Assembly (NCBI GenBank): GCA_949128115.1
Contig: OX421961.1
Span: 89,449,277 to 89,513,276 of the forward strand
Length of the DNA stretch: 64,000 bases
Direction of reading: 5' to 3'
Origin: Anaspis maculata
Taxonomy: Eukaryota; Arthropoda; Insecta; Coleoptera; Scraptiidae
In this document: positions 11,393-24,000 of the stretch, in pieces
How positions within the stretch are numbered: position 1 is the first letter of the stretch
Layout: every line of letters starts with the position of its first letter
Notes under the pieces: model-generated
The model's input: only the letters and a program-made list of their open reading frames with translations
Told to the model about the DNA's origin: nothing
Database searches by the model: none
Made by a program: the position numbers and the translations under genes

Positions 11393-11629
11393 ATAAAAAA
11401 AACATTTTTCTGTTGGCTTTTTTTAAGCTACGATGACGTCATCATTTTTTAATAAGACAACCCCCAAATTTTTTCCATAAAATTGATAGCTTTGGTTTTT
11501 CTTCAAACAACAGTGTGAAAATTTTTATGTTCTAGATTACAATTTTTTGAGTAAAATGCACACAACCTCGCACACAACGTTTTGAAACGCAATATTTTAT
11601 TATTACTTTTTTTTTTTCATCAACTAAGT

Positions 11630-11705
11630 GGGTTGGATAAAAACAAAATCGACGTGTTTCAGGATTTTCTTGAAAAAAATCATCAACCGGAAATATGAAT
11701 CTCAC
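11630..11705 (+). repeat. Fragment of the 11031 MITE family
   Basis: GGGTTGGATAAAAACAAAAT, TTTCAGGATTTT and GGAAATATGAAT occur in the same order as in the left arm of the palindromic element at 11031-11392. No second arm follows. Confidence 0.6.
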
Positions 11706-11926
11706 TGTACTCAAATTATACGGTACAGCGGATAATTCCCCCTTCATACCTACATCGTCTTGAATCAGGTCAAGAGACACAAATTTTCAGGTTCTTTCCG
11801 ATCTTGTGGACAAATCTGTTTCAAAGAGGCACAATGTTGACTAAGATTCGCAGACAATAAATTCGTTTGTTTACCTGGATCATTAATTTTACGCAAACAT
11901 CTGATAAGGTTAGTAGCTCTAAACCT

Positions 11927-11934
11927 TATAAATT
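11927..11934 (+). promoter_or_regulatory. Weak TATA-like box ahead of the transporter gene
   Basis: TATAAATT lies 77 nt upstream of the ATG. In such AT-rich DNA this can occur by chance, and no initiator was identified, so the call is tentative. An upstream noncoding exon cannot be excluded. Confidence 0.2.
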
Positions 11935-12003
11935 AAAGACTAGTTTATTTCAAAAACAATTCGGGTGTAACTTATTAGAGAATGCAGAGCTCAAAGATTG
12001 ATA

Positions 12004-15000
12004 ATGCCGAAAACACCTAACGTCGCAAAGAGTTTGGCCAATCAAATTTTTGCCGTTCCAGAATTTGCAGCGAGCCATGGTAAACTCAAGGAAAGAAGTG
12101 AATGTGAGTTTTTTTACATTCTAGTATGCTGTGATTTTGAATAGCAATTTTAACTCGCAGCAATCCATCCAGCGGATTTTGAAACAGCTATTACTGCAAC
12201 TGGATTTGGAAAGTACAACTTGTTCTTGATTTTGATCGGAATACCTTCAGGATGGGCCCCCTTTTTTGCCACCACTTCGATGTCTTACGTTTTCCCAGCG
12301 GCTCAGTGCGATTTGGATCTGAGTTTAGACGACAAAGGGTTCTTGAATGCAATAACTTACCTTGGTATTTTTTTTTTATTATCAATTGTCCATCGTTGTC
12401 GATTATTCTATAAGCAAATTATCTTCCAGGAATGATTTCGAGTGCCCTAATTTGGGGATTTCTTGTGGATACTCTCGGCAGAAAGAAGCTATTGATGGTT
12501 GGTTTCCTTCTAGACGCAGTTTTTGTACTTATGAGCACAACATCGCAAAATAAAACCTTGCTGATGGTTTCGAAATTCTTGGGCGGCTTCATGTAAGGAA
12601 GCATTGTACGATTTTCAAGCCTCTTTCGGCAAACTTGACTTGCAGTATAAATGGACCTTTCGCTGCCTTCACTTCGTACATTTCTGAGTTCCACTCAGCT
12701 CATTATCGTGCCAGAATAATGATGTATATGGGTATAATATTCAGCTGCGGAAGTTTCACCTTACCCCTACTTGCCTGGGCAGTTATCCCACAGAATTTAG
12801 ACTTCTCAATTTTCGACGACGTTCTTGGTAAATGCTCAACTCGCTAGATTTAGTGTGACTAGATAAACCAAGTTTGCAGAATTCCATTCCTGGAACGTAT
12901 ACCTTCTGATATGTGGATTACCGTCATTGATAAGTGGAATCGTGTTCATGTTTATGCCAGAAAGTCCAAAGTTTCTAATGACGACCGGTCAGAATGAGAA
13001 AGCTTTGAGAGTGTTCCGGAAAGTTTACGCAACCAATTCTGGAAAGCCAGCTGAAACGTATCCAGTAAATGATACAGATTAAAATATTTGATGAGCGTTT
13101 AAAGGGAACATTTTTGCAGGTGAAACAATTGATCGACGAAACCGAGAAAGAAGACGATTCCAAGTCACATGGAGGTCATGTTACAGCTAACAGGACAAAA
13201 ATTCAAGCTTTGAAAGAAGGTTTGCAACAAATGCAACCTTTGCTTTTTCCTCCACATTTGAAAAACATCGTCTTGGTTTGCTTGATCCAGATGTCTCTCA
13301 CTTTGAGGTTACCTATTATTCAAAATAATATATTGAAAAAAAGAGACACAAATGATTCAAGCATTTTTCCGGTAGCTACAACACGCTAAGACTTTGGCTG
13401 CCACAAATATTCCAAGCGATTAATGACTACCAGTACTACAATAATGGCACCACAGCACCACTTTGTGAAATGCTGTATATGATTCAACCATCCTCATCTG
13501 ATGAAATTTGCGTTGTTGTAAGTTTCAAGAAACCTTTTTCCGATGTACTTGTTGAAGTAGGTTTTTCAAGGTGTGAGTTAAGAATAGAAAGTTGGACTTT
13601 TCCGTTCGGCGAGCGTTTTGATGATTTGCCACTCACCGAGCGGAAAAGTTGAGGAACTAAATTATTTGGTTAAGGAATAATGTGGAATTATGTAATGAAT
13701 ATTGAGGATATATGATGTCTATCACGAGCGGAAAGTGATTTCTGGGCTCTTGAAGTTGACCTTATCCATAGCACCGATTGTAGATTTGAGTAACTTTTTA
13801 ACCTAGTGGTGAAAGAGGGTGGGAGCGGATTTCAAATTTAACTTTTTTTTTGAAATAAGAGAGCTAGAAAACATCTCAATATCTTTTGAAGATATTTTGG
13901 ATCATTCATAGCAGCAGAAAGAAAGTAGAAAACTCAGGCCTGCATAACAATGCGTATTGTTTCTTGATACATATACAGAGTGTGTTTTTTTTTAGTAATG
14001 TCACGAATTGAATTGAATTGAAAACAACTCATCAACAGAGGCATGGCAGCATCTTGTAACTTACAGTTTCAAGTTTTGTTTGACACTCAACCAAAGTGGT
14101 CAGCCATCAACTTTATCTGCACGATGAGACAGAACAAAAAGTTATGCTTGGCCATAGAAGGAAACAGTGTTGAAAAGTCGCTTGGTTTTTTTTTTGTAAG
14201 CATCTTCGAAGACCAGGTCTATCTTAAGGAAAGAATTGAAAAAGTCTGCACCAAAGTTATACGTCTTGAGATTCTGTAATACCCGCCGCCTCCAATTCTG
14301 ATAAAAGACTTTTTTGGAAAATGGGCACCGCCCTGAAGTTGCGCAAAGACAACTTTTACTGTATCAAAATTCAAATCATAGGTTTCAATAGGGTCCTTGC
14401 ATGAATCTTATATTGAGACGATTACTTCATTAAATCATTCAAAACGTTATCCACAATAATTTCCGCCCAAAAAAAAATTTCAAAAAAATTGCCTGCCAAA
14501 CAGTTTTTGTGTTTTAAATTTACAAAATAAATGATAAATTAAGATTTTCAAGAAACCGTTCAGTCTGTGGTGCTATTTGGCTACCAAAGCATCATTGGAG
14601 GCAATAAAAAAAATCATGCAAGAACCCTATTTGTTATAAGTTTCAAGTGAACTGTCACAGAAATGGAGGAGAAGTTTGAATTTTAAAACAAAGAAACAAA
14701 TCATTTGCACTTTGAGGCTATTTGGCACCGTGTACGCAAAGTTCATGACTTCCAACCATGGTTGTAGTGTCAAACAAAACTTGAAACTGTCAACTGAAAG
14801 ATTCTACCATGCGATTATTGAAAAGTTGCGCGCTCTGTTTGCCAGAAGTTACTGAAATAGACATTACTAAAAAATACCCTGTATATGAAAGACGAAATGC
14901 AAAAATTAGCTATATAAGTAGTAGGTCCACTCCTACCGTGATTCTAGTCGGCTGGGCAAATTTAAAAGTTTGGCAAAGTCCAACTGCCAAGTGGGCGTCT

Positions 15001-18000
15001 GGCTTGAGTCCCGGGAAATAGGTTATTGAAATTATGAATGGGAAGTAATGTGGTCGTAACCAAGGAGGTTAGAATATAAGGAGGGAACGTAACCCAGCTT
15101 GTAGGCGAGGAAATTTGATGCGGAACGGGGTGAGGGGAAATCATGTATTTGAGTATGCAACCCGTAAGTTATGAACCACCCGAAGGCACACGAATCACAG
15201 AAGTCTATCCCACAGAATTATACAGCAAAGTGACAGCATATCATTCGTTTTTGTGGTTAAATTTTTTCATTTGTCAGTTTCGCTCTTCAATTGGTGGCAT
15301 TTTCAAACGCTTTTGAGGTTTTTGAATGTGAAAACCACAGCGATCGCCGTTCAGAGACAGTTTTTCCAAGCAGAAGGCAATCTAAACTAGAAAATACTGT
15401 TGCACAAGTAAGTGAACCTAGAACAATAAATTTTGAAGTTACGAATGTGCCCAATTCAAGATTTGCAGCTCCAAATGATCTGATTGTATCCTCTACGACC
15501 GACGTGTGCCCTTGTTCAGTGCCGAATTGAAAAGGACATAGCCGCCTTGCAAACTCATGGAAGACCAAACAAATGAAAAGCTCGAGCAAGCCAAAGAATG
15601 CCTCCTGCACTGCCCAGTGCACAGCTGCTGTGTACCTACCTATTTAACCCAGTACAGTTACCAATATTGTGCGTATGGACCGACGTGTGTGTTGTACTAG
15701 TGTGTACCTACACTGGATAATTCATAATATTAAAATGGAAGCAAGTCAAATAGGTACTTGAGAGTCAAAAATGCCACAAAATTTTGATAACTAATATTGG
15801 TTTTATCTTTCCAAATTCAAGGATGCCTATTTTTGGATTTCACATGCACGATCGAAAAGAAGATACTGCCTTTTGCTTTTACTCAAGAAGAAAGTGAACA
15901 AAGAAAAAAGTCACTTGAAGTATAGGCGCCTCGAGCCTCGACTCAGTCCACCTCCAAGTTCTTTTGTGCATAAGTGATGATTTGATGACATGGATATGAT
16001 GTGAGGCTTAGCTTTAGGAGGCCTAGATCTTAGTTTAGAGCACCATGATGAAAGACATTAAAAAACCACAGAATATACTGATGAATCAGGAGAACGATAC
16101 TGCTTGGCCTAAAAATTATTATTGAAACTTGAGTAAATCTCTTTGAAAATTTACAATTGAAAATAACTTTTCCATATTCAAGATCTCTGAACCTCACCAG
16201 AATATTCCATAATCAATAAGGAAGGATCGAGCACTACTGGTGGTCTCTGAAGAAATAATGGAAAGATGGAGTGAATATTTTCGAGAGTTACTGAGTGCAC
16301 AACCAAGATAGACTGATGAAGACGACATTAACAAAGAAAATACGATCGAAGACAGAAATGACGGGACGCTAACAGAAGACCTGGAAGAACAAAAGCATTC
16401 CTGGAACTGAAAAACGGCAAAGCTCCTGGGCATGATAAATTTACATCAGAGATAATAAATAGCTTTGGGAGAAGAGGGAAAAAGATTGCTGCTGGAAATC
16501 TACAATATAAAGCATAGGAAAGAAAAGGGGGTTCTTGACGAGTGTGCAAACCATAGATGCATCACCTTGCTGAACATGCCAATGAAAGTATACAACCACT
16601 GGGAAAGAAACTGAAAAAGAGAATAGAGCCAACGTTGCTGAACACTCAAAGTGGACTTCGAAAAAAAAGGTAGCGTGCAAAGCCTCATCTTCACAGTGCA
16701 TCAAATAATTCAGAGAGCAACGAGGAGTGAAGAAGAAACTAACTAGTACTATAAAAAGTCTGTACAAGAATACCACCAGTAATATGTATACACTGATAAA
16801 TAAAAAAGAAGTAACAAAGAAGACCAAGCTGAAAGTACCTATAAGACGATTTTCAGATTAGTACTGACTGATGACTCACAGGTGAGACATGGAGGTCTTA
16901 CCTAAGAGAATGCAGAAGGAGCGTGAAGCAACAGGGATGAAGTATGCACCTGCGGAGTAAAAAAAATACTGAGGAGACACAATTCGTAACCCCGAGTAAG
17001 AAAAGAGCTAAAATGAGGCCTGCAACAAAATTTGTAGATAAGAGACAACTGAGTTGCTGAGGACGCCTAGAGAGCATAAACGAGGATAGACCAGTAGAAC
17101 GATAAGCGAGAATGACAGGAATAAGAAATCAAGGAAGACAAAAAGAAGCATGGGACGCAACAGTAAAATAAATAGTAACAGAAAATTGACTGAGCTGGAA
17201 TAAAGGAAGAACGCTCGCTGAAGACAAGAGACGATGAGAAGTTCATACATCAAGAAAAATTTGATAAGGTCGAGAAAGAACTGAGCTTTATTGTTGATAT
17301 TTTATGAGAATGTTACATTTTTATTTGTATTATTCACACTACGCCGCCAAATAAAAGTATGTTGATAAATATAGAACAAAATTCGACTGCCACATCTTGT
17401 CATCATCAGTGCTGCACCTCTTCTGTTTTTTTTTCAATCTTTGTCGTCCATTTCAGCCCCTTTTCGTCCTCTTCCAACAACTGCCTCAGAGTTCTGCCCT
17501 CCTTCAGCGATTCCTCACATGACCTCAAGTGCTCCATCACTCCCTTCCACAACACGATATACCCTGGTAGCTTCCAGTAGCTACTCGTCTGTACCCCATC
17601 ACCACACCACAACAACCTTGCAAATCGCTGCTTCCAGCCTTCACGTTTGGATCAAGCGTGCATCTAGGCCTCGATCTAGGCACTTTGCCTTGTAGCTCTT
17701 TGTATTCTTGGTTTGGCATATCTAGAGTCTTGTAGCTTGTTTATCTGCACCTGCTTCTGTTCGTCTCTGTTCCTTCTCTTCTGCTCTCCATTTCTGCTAC
17801 GCTATGCCCTTTTGCTCTTTCTGCTTGAATTTTTTTTTGCAGGGCGGTAACCGCTGGTGGTCTCGGCATCTAAAAGCCATGAAAGCGACTGATTCCGCCA
17901 TTATGAAAATGAGAAATTGGCAAAGGAAAAGCACAAAACACAAAAACTGACTGATTCTGTCACTACGTTATTCGAAGTGACAGATTCATGATTCTGTGGG

Positions 18001-21000
18001 ATGGACCTCTGTGACTCGTGGTCGTGTGCCTTCGTGTGGTTCATAACTTACGGGTTGCATACACAGAACGTGACGTCACACGGCTTCACTTTTTTGAGCT
18101 CATGTTCCCTCCTGCTATAATTATAACCTCCTTGGGTCGTAACCCTATTTTACATGGATATTGGAGCCATAATTAATTTGAGGACTTTATTGTCAAACTT
18201 TGGTTGTCAGACAGCAGTGCAACCAACTGCCAAGCTCTAGGGAGTTTTCAAATTTCGGATTTGGAAACTTAGGAACAAAATCTCACAGCCGACTAGAATC
18301 ACGGTAGGAGTGAACGTACTATACTTACCTACAGGCGATGAAGTATGTGTCACCCTTTGTAGTACAAGCCCAAGTATAGTAAAGCGAAAGCAAGACTCGT
18401 CCTTGAATTTTTCGGTTTCCATATATCCATATTCCATCTGCAGTATAATGTTAAGATTTTTTTTTAATGTTTTACAATAAGGCATCAACTACGAGGTTAT
18501 TAGCGTAGACGGGACAATGGCTACGTTTACACCGTGGCTTTGGTCCGCGACCCAAGCACTAAATTCGACCCAAATAAATTTAGTCCACGTGGTGTAAACG
18601 ACCGTAGACAAGGACCAAATTAGGACCAAGTAGCTTGGGTCAGGTCTCCGGTTAGCCGTGGACTGAAGTAAATTTAGTTTTTATATTTATTTAGTTTAGA
18701 TTAATATTTTAAAATAGGTCGGCCGCGTTAGTCTGCCGGTGGAAACGCTGAAAGAAAAGAATCAGGACTTTAGGTGGAATTTGGGTCAGTGCTTGGGTCA
18801 GTCCAGTTTTAGTCCACCGGTGTAAACGTAGCCATTGCGGGTTCCTGGTACACGTTGCTATCATACTTAAATTGCCTACTGCTATCTATGTGAGGCCTCA
18901 GTACTCTGATAGCACTCAACTCTGTAGTCAGAAATCCATTATTTCTGTAACCGCTTAACCGCTGTATACTGTATATGTATAGTCAGACATCGTGAGTCAG
19001 ACAGGTGTAGATATGGCATAGTTAGCTCGGAAAAAAATTCGGAACGATCGGACAACACAAAATAACCATGGACGAGGCGGGATTCGAACCCGTGCGGTAT
19101 AGCACAACTGGTTTGGCGCGCCAACACCTAAACCACTCGGCCACCGCCGATCCTGTTACGAAGATGCGTCGGGTACTTTTATAATTGAGAGACGAACGTT
19201 TGAACATGGGGGGGGGGGGGCGGTTAATGGGGTGTTATATTGGAAAAAAATATTTTTATTGAGTATTCCGATTGTTTATGATCTAATTAAGCCCTCCATG
19301 TAACAGGCACATCAATTTTGCCTCTAATTTTCGGGAAAAAAAATGTTTCTTATTAATCTATGACGTCACTTGGTGAACCTCGCGCGCAAACCAAACTTAC
19401 CTACTTTACCAACATTTTAGCGTCAAGGTTTGATTACGTTTTGTCACTTTTGACGTGTAACGTGTAATTCAAAACATCAAATCACATGACATTTGTGACA
19501 TTTATTTTAATTTAAAATGACTGCACCAACACGAAGAACTACCGGCCACTCCACTCGAACAAAGCAGCAGACCAGCGGACATTGGGCTACTCAAACTTGA
19601 CCCAGGCTACAGATGAATGAGACCTCTTGGTGCCAAACGTTAATGATAGAGTTTTTTTTGGCGTCTGTGAGTGGCGTCTTACTTTGTTTTTCTGAATGAA
19701 TAACAACTACAATACTACTTATCTATAGGTGCGTTCAGTCAGCTCATTTAGCCGCAAGTTTTAATTTTAGTCGTAAGCGCTGCCTCGCTTATTGGTTGTT
19801 CTGAGGAGGCTGGTTTATAAGGGCCAATAGGCGTCGCTGCCCTTGCGACTAAAATTAAAACTTGCGGCTAAATAAGCTGACTGAACGCACCTTATCTCAA
19901 TCGATGGGCTAAAATGAGAAATATGCACCTTTAATCTTCCACGCCACGTCAAGCACATGCAAAATGTAGGATTGGGAGAGGGGTACAATGGGCCCCATAA
20001 TAAGGCCTACGTGCCAGGTGAAACTGTGTTCCACCGACTCCCCAAAATGGAATCCAGAATCCAGAATGTAGGATTGGCAACAAGCAACTGAAACACTCCA
20101 CCATGAAAAACTTCAGTGAGACTAGGCCGCAGACTGCTTGTTTATGACTTCTTCTTGTTTATGTAGGATGTAGGAAAGGCGACCATAACCTTAGACGACT
20201 ACTCAGTCGAGGTAAGGGCTGCAGACCACATGAGAACTTCTGGTTCTGGCGGCATTCTTGAAATTTTCTGTGGACACCCGAAGGTTCGAGTTTGTCTGAA
20301 TCACTTTTCTTTCTTTCTTCAATACCAGGGAGGTTTGGAAATATTCGCGTGCTTTTCAAGCACACAGCAAATCATTGCGCCCTTATTGTTTATCTCTGCC
20401 CACATTTCAACACAAAAAACTCAGAGCACGTCATAATTGACGCACAGATTTTTTCTCAAAGCAGCTGTTTGTCTCGCGTTCGGCAGGCAGAGTTCACCGT
20501 GTTCGCGTTACCTAGGCCGTACGAGGTCTAGCAACGACTTACACTGCCTACCTAGCGCCATCTGTTAACGTACCTGGGTCTCAATTTGCGTGACGTCACG
20601 CGAAATTTTCTTTTTTTTTTTTTCGGAGCCTGAATGAACGCAAAAAATTAAATAAAAAATATGTGAGCTCTACGAAGGCTCTAGTGTTTAAATTCATTTT
20701 TTCCCAAAAACCCGTGGAACAGCCCATTGTAATAAAAGCGCCGGAAAGTGATTGTTTGGATTGGCTTTCTCGCACACAAATCACTTCACGCTTACAATAC
20801 ACATATTATTTTTCTCTACATTTGTTCGAAGAAATAGCAAAAACCGAGTGAAAGTTTGGAAAACATTGCTCCTTCCGCCTCTCTTGTGTAAATGTCTAGG
20901 TTCAGAACACGGGGGGGCTAAGGGGAGACACGTGTCCAACGACCAATCATACTACATACTAATAATTCTGTTATGCTAACCCAACGATTTTCATATAGGG

Positions 21001-24000
21001 TAGAGTAGGGTATATCGTACCACCTGGTTAATCGTACCACTGATTAGAAACTCATCTTTTATATTAATTTTGAAGCTGTTATGCTACATAAACTAGAGCA
21101 GTTTTCATATTTAATGACAACATGGTAGAAGAAAAGTTTCGAAATGGATGTGAAAAATGGCATACCCTGTAGTTTCTAAATTTGGAAATAGCTGCACAGT
21201 GGTCCCGATGACCGAAAAAACGGAACTAATTAATTTTCTTTGCTCAATCGCCTCATCAGCGGTCCAAAATCATGAGAAAAATATTTAAAAAAATCTTGCC
21301 ACAAAGGGGTGGTTGAGAAAATAATCAAATTAGAGCTTTTTTATTTGCGGAATGGCTTAAAAAAGTGACAAGAATAATAAGAAAAATACTAAAAAAATCA
21401 TGCCACGAAGGGTAGTTTTAAGGAGGGGTGGTTCAACAAAAAATCCGTTTTTTTTGTGGAATTGCTTTGAAAGCTGACGAGAATCATAGGAGAAATACCA
21501 AACCAAATTTTATATGTTTATTTGATTCAATTTTGAGAGGTGGTCTCTAGAAGAGGTGGTTTAACAGAAAAAAAAACTGATTTCAGCTTTTTATTTGCTA
21601 TTTATTCACTGTCTGTTGAAGATTCGTCTGTCTCCGTTTCGCCGGTTCCTGTGGCAGCCGATTTGGAAGTCATAGGCCCTGCATCAGCTAGCTCTGTTGT
21701 GAATCACTTCAACTGGAATATTTGGTATTTTTTCTTCGGCAGTTGCCTTCAAGTTGAAATCAGTGGATCTGACGAAATTAGAAGCCTTTGTAATAAATTT
21801 GTAGAAGTTGAATTTTTGCGGAGGTTTCTGTAACGGTGATGGCGTCTTCTGGAGGGTAGCACCTCCTCTTAATCTCCAAAACCTTATTGTATAAAGGTTA
21901 AATGTCACAATTTCTCTTTTTTGCTTCTTGTCGTATAAGAAAATACTGATGCTTCGAGAATTTTGCCTCTACCACTAGAGAGACGTCTCCGTCTTCGGTA
22001 AACGGGGAAAGATTTTTTTGCTGCTGACTTTTGATCCATGAAGTTTTAATTTTGTCAGCCCGAGTAGGGGTTGTGAATACAGCTTCCGATATCAGCTTTA
22101 AAGCTGCTTCTTGGCCCTCTTCCTTGACTCTTCTTCGCAGCAGAAGTTAGTTCTCTCATCTGTTAAATTGGCAACTCGTTTTCGCTTGACCCTTTCAGAT
22201 ATTTCTGAAAAGCATTGTTTTGGACGACCGGTAGTCCTTCCTCTGGCTGTTCTTGGCTCCGCCAATTTGAAAACAAAGCTTTCATCCAGCCAGGTTTTAT
22301 TTTGGTACAGAAATCTATCAACAATTCTATAGAACATTTGTCAAGTTTTTGATGAACTTTGGCGCAAAAACGGGAGCAGTCCTTTCTGAGGACCATTAAT
22401 GTATTTTCGTCTTTTACTTCAAAGTGTTTAACCAGGAATTTATATAAATGTTCGATTTGAACACTTCTGTTCCGTTTTTTTTTTGTCGTAAAATGTCGAA
22501 GAGTTCCTTCTCAACATTTTGTTCGGAACCTGATAATAATTAGAGAGCAAAATAGGTATCAGAAATCTTCTTAAAATATTGTCGATGATATAAACAGTCA
22601 CAATCAAGCAAAAAGGTCGATTTTCTACAAAGTTATGGGGTGTTTGTTTGTTGTGGGTCAAATCCATATTTAATGCGTTTTTGATGTCACGCCTTTGCAG
22701 AGGAATATTTCAAAATAGTGCAAGTATGAGCAAGCAAATTTTTGATATGTTTTAGAAGAGATTTCAAGCTATCCATTGCACATTTTTTTTAAGCGGGGCT
22801 TCGCGGGGCTTTTTTTGTAAGTCTAATGGAACTTGAAACTGTACGCACGTTCATTCTAATAATACCACCGACAATAACTATCAATAACTAAGTAAATAAT
22901 CGACCGATTCACTTAATCAAATATGAAATTGAAACTACATACCTTGGTTGATTTTTCACCAAAGTTTCACAAAGATGAGTTGCGAGATGTTCTTTCTGGA
23001 GCTAATCGAACTTGGAACAAAAAATACACGTATGACGACGAGAAACGTACACGATATAATGGTCGTCTTTGAGAGGATGCAAAGCGCGAATGTTCCGCAA
23101 TAGCCACCCGCAATTTTGGGAAAAGGTTGCCTGGCCTTTTGTTTACCCTCTCACAAAATTGGGGGAGCCTACAAAAACTTTTGCAAAATTCGAATTAGTT
23201 CCGCTTTTTCCGTCATCGGGACCACTGTGAGCTGGTACGATTAACCAGGCGGTAAGATATACCCTACTCTACCCTACCTACTTCCAGAACACCAACAATG
23301 CTTCCGTTTACATCAATTCGATTGTGGTAGCTGCTGTTTGCATGGGAAACTACGTCATGGCTAGTTTTCTCATCAACATGATGGGAAAGAAAAAACTAAT
23401 AAGTAGCTCCTCACAAACATACCTATTGTTCAATAATTTTCATTTTTGATTATTAATTTATTTTAGGTTTGTATGGTTGCATAGCTGGAAGTTCAGCGTT
23501 TGCGATGTATTTCGCCACAAACACAGCTTTTGTTTTGACATTTTCGTCCCTGTTTACAGCAACAGCTGGAGCAGCAACCAACATTATCCTTGCAATCGTG
23601 ATTGATCTTTTCCCCACTACTTTAAGGCAAGTACTTGTTCACGAGTGTGTTTAGTTTGATGTGTTTGTAAAAATATTGTGGCTTTTTTTTTAACTGGATG
23701 CCAGTGAGTTAATAAAATGAGGGATTTAAAATTTCGGTGCTAAAGCACACCTTTTTAAGACATAATAAGATATAACTAATCAACAATTGTCCAGTTTTCC
23801 GTTGAAAAAAGCAAAATCTGAAAACATGGATGTTGATGAAAATCAAAACTGGAAATTGTTTTGAAAAACTTATTCTAGAACGATGACAGTGGCTATAGGT
23901 ATGATGATGGCAAGAAGTGGAGCAATGATTGGTAATGTTGTGTTTCCTTTATTGCTGCGCGCTGGATGTGCTCCTCCATTTTTCACATTTGGATCGATTT

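Larger units (their letters stand above)
14938..18312. mobile_element. 3.4-kb element with inverted termini of about 280 bp, intron 7
   Basis: The left terminus CACTCCTACCGTGATTCTAG (14938) is mirrored at 18312. Further inverted pairs are AACCAAGGAGGTTA/TAACCTCCTTGGGT and CAACCCGTAAGTTATGAACC/GGTTCATAACTTACGGGTTG. No duplicated target was recognised. The interior holds a decayed LINE fragment (about 16180-17290) rather than a transposase, so the element is non-autonomous and carries old nested material. Confidence 0.8.
13518..23287 (+). other. Intron 7 of the transporter gene (9.77 kb), transposon-filled
   Basis: GTAAGT donor after GTTGTT; CTTCCAG acceptor before AACACC. The other introns of this gene are 50-252 bp. 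This one contains a foldback (13976-14881), a long-TIR element with LINE remnants (14938-18312), a MITE (18515-18837), a SINE (18886-19157), a foldback MITE (19725-19891) and a TIR element (20998-23274). Together they account for about 7.2 kb, so growth by serial insertion is the simplest reading. Confidence 0.9.

Noticed and set aside
19073..19157. A Ser/Leu-like tRNA gene on the minus strand
   Set aside because: The A and B boxes are good, but the acceptor ends do not pair, the anticodon arm is a TTGGCGCGCCAA palindrome without a 7-nt loop, and the sequence continues into a repeated SINE body.
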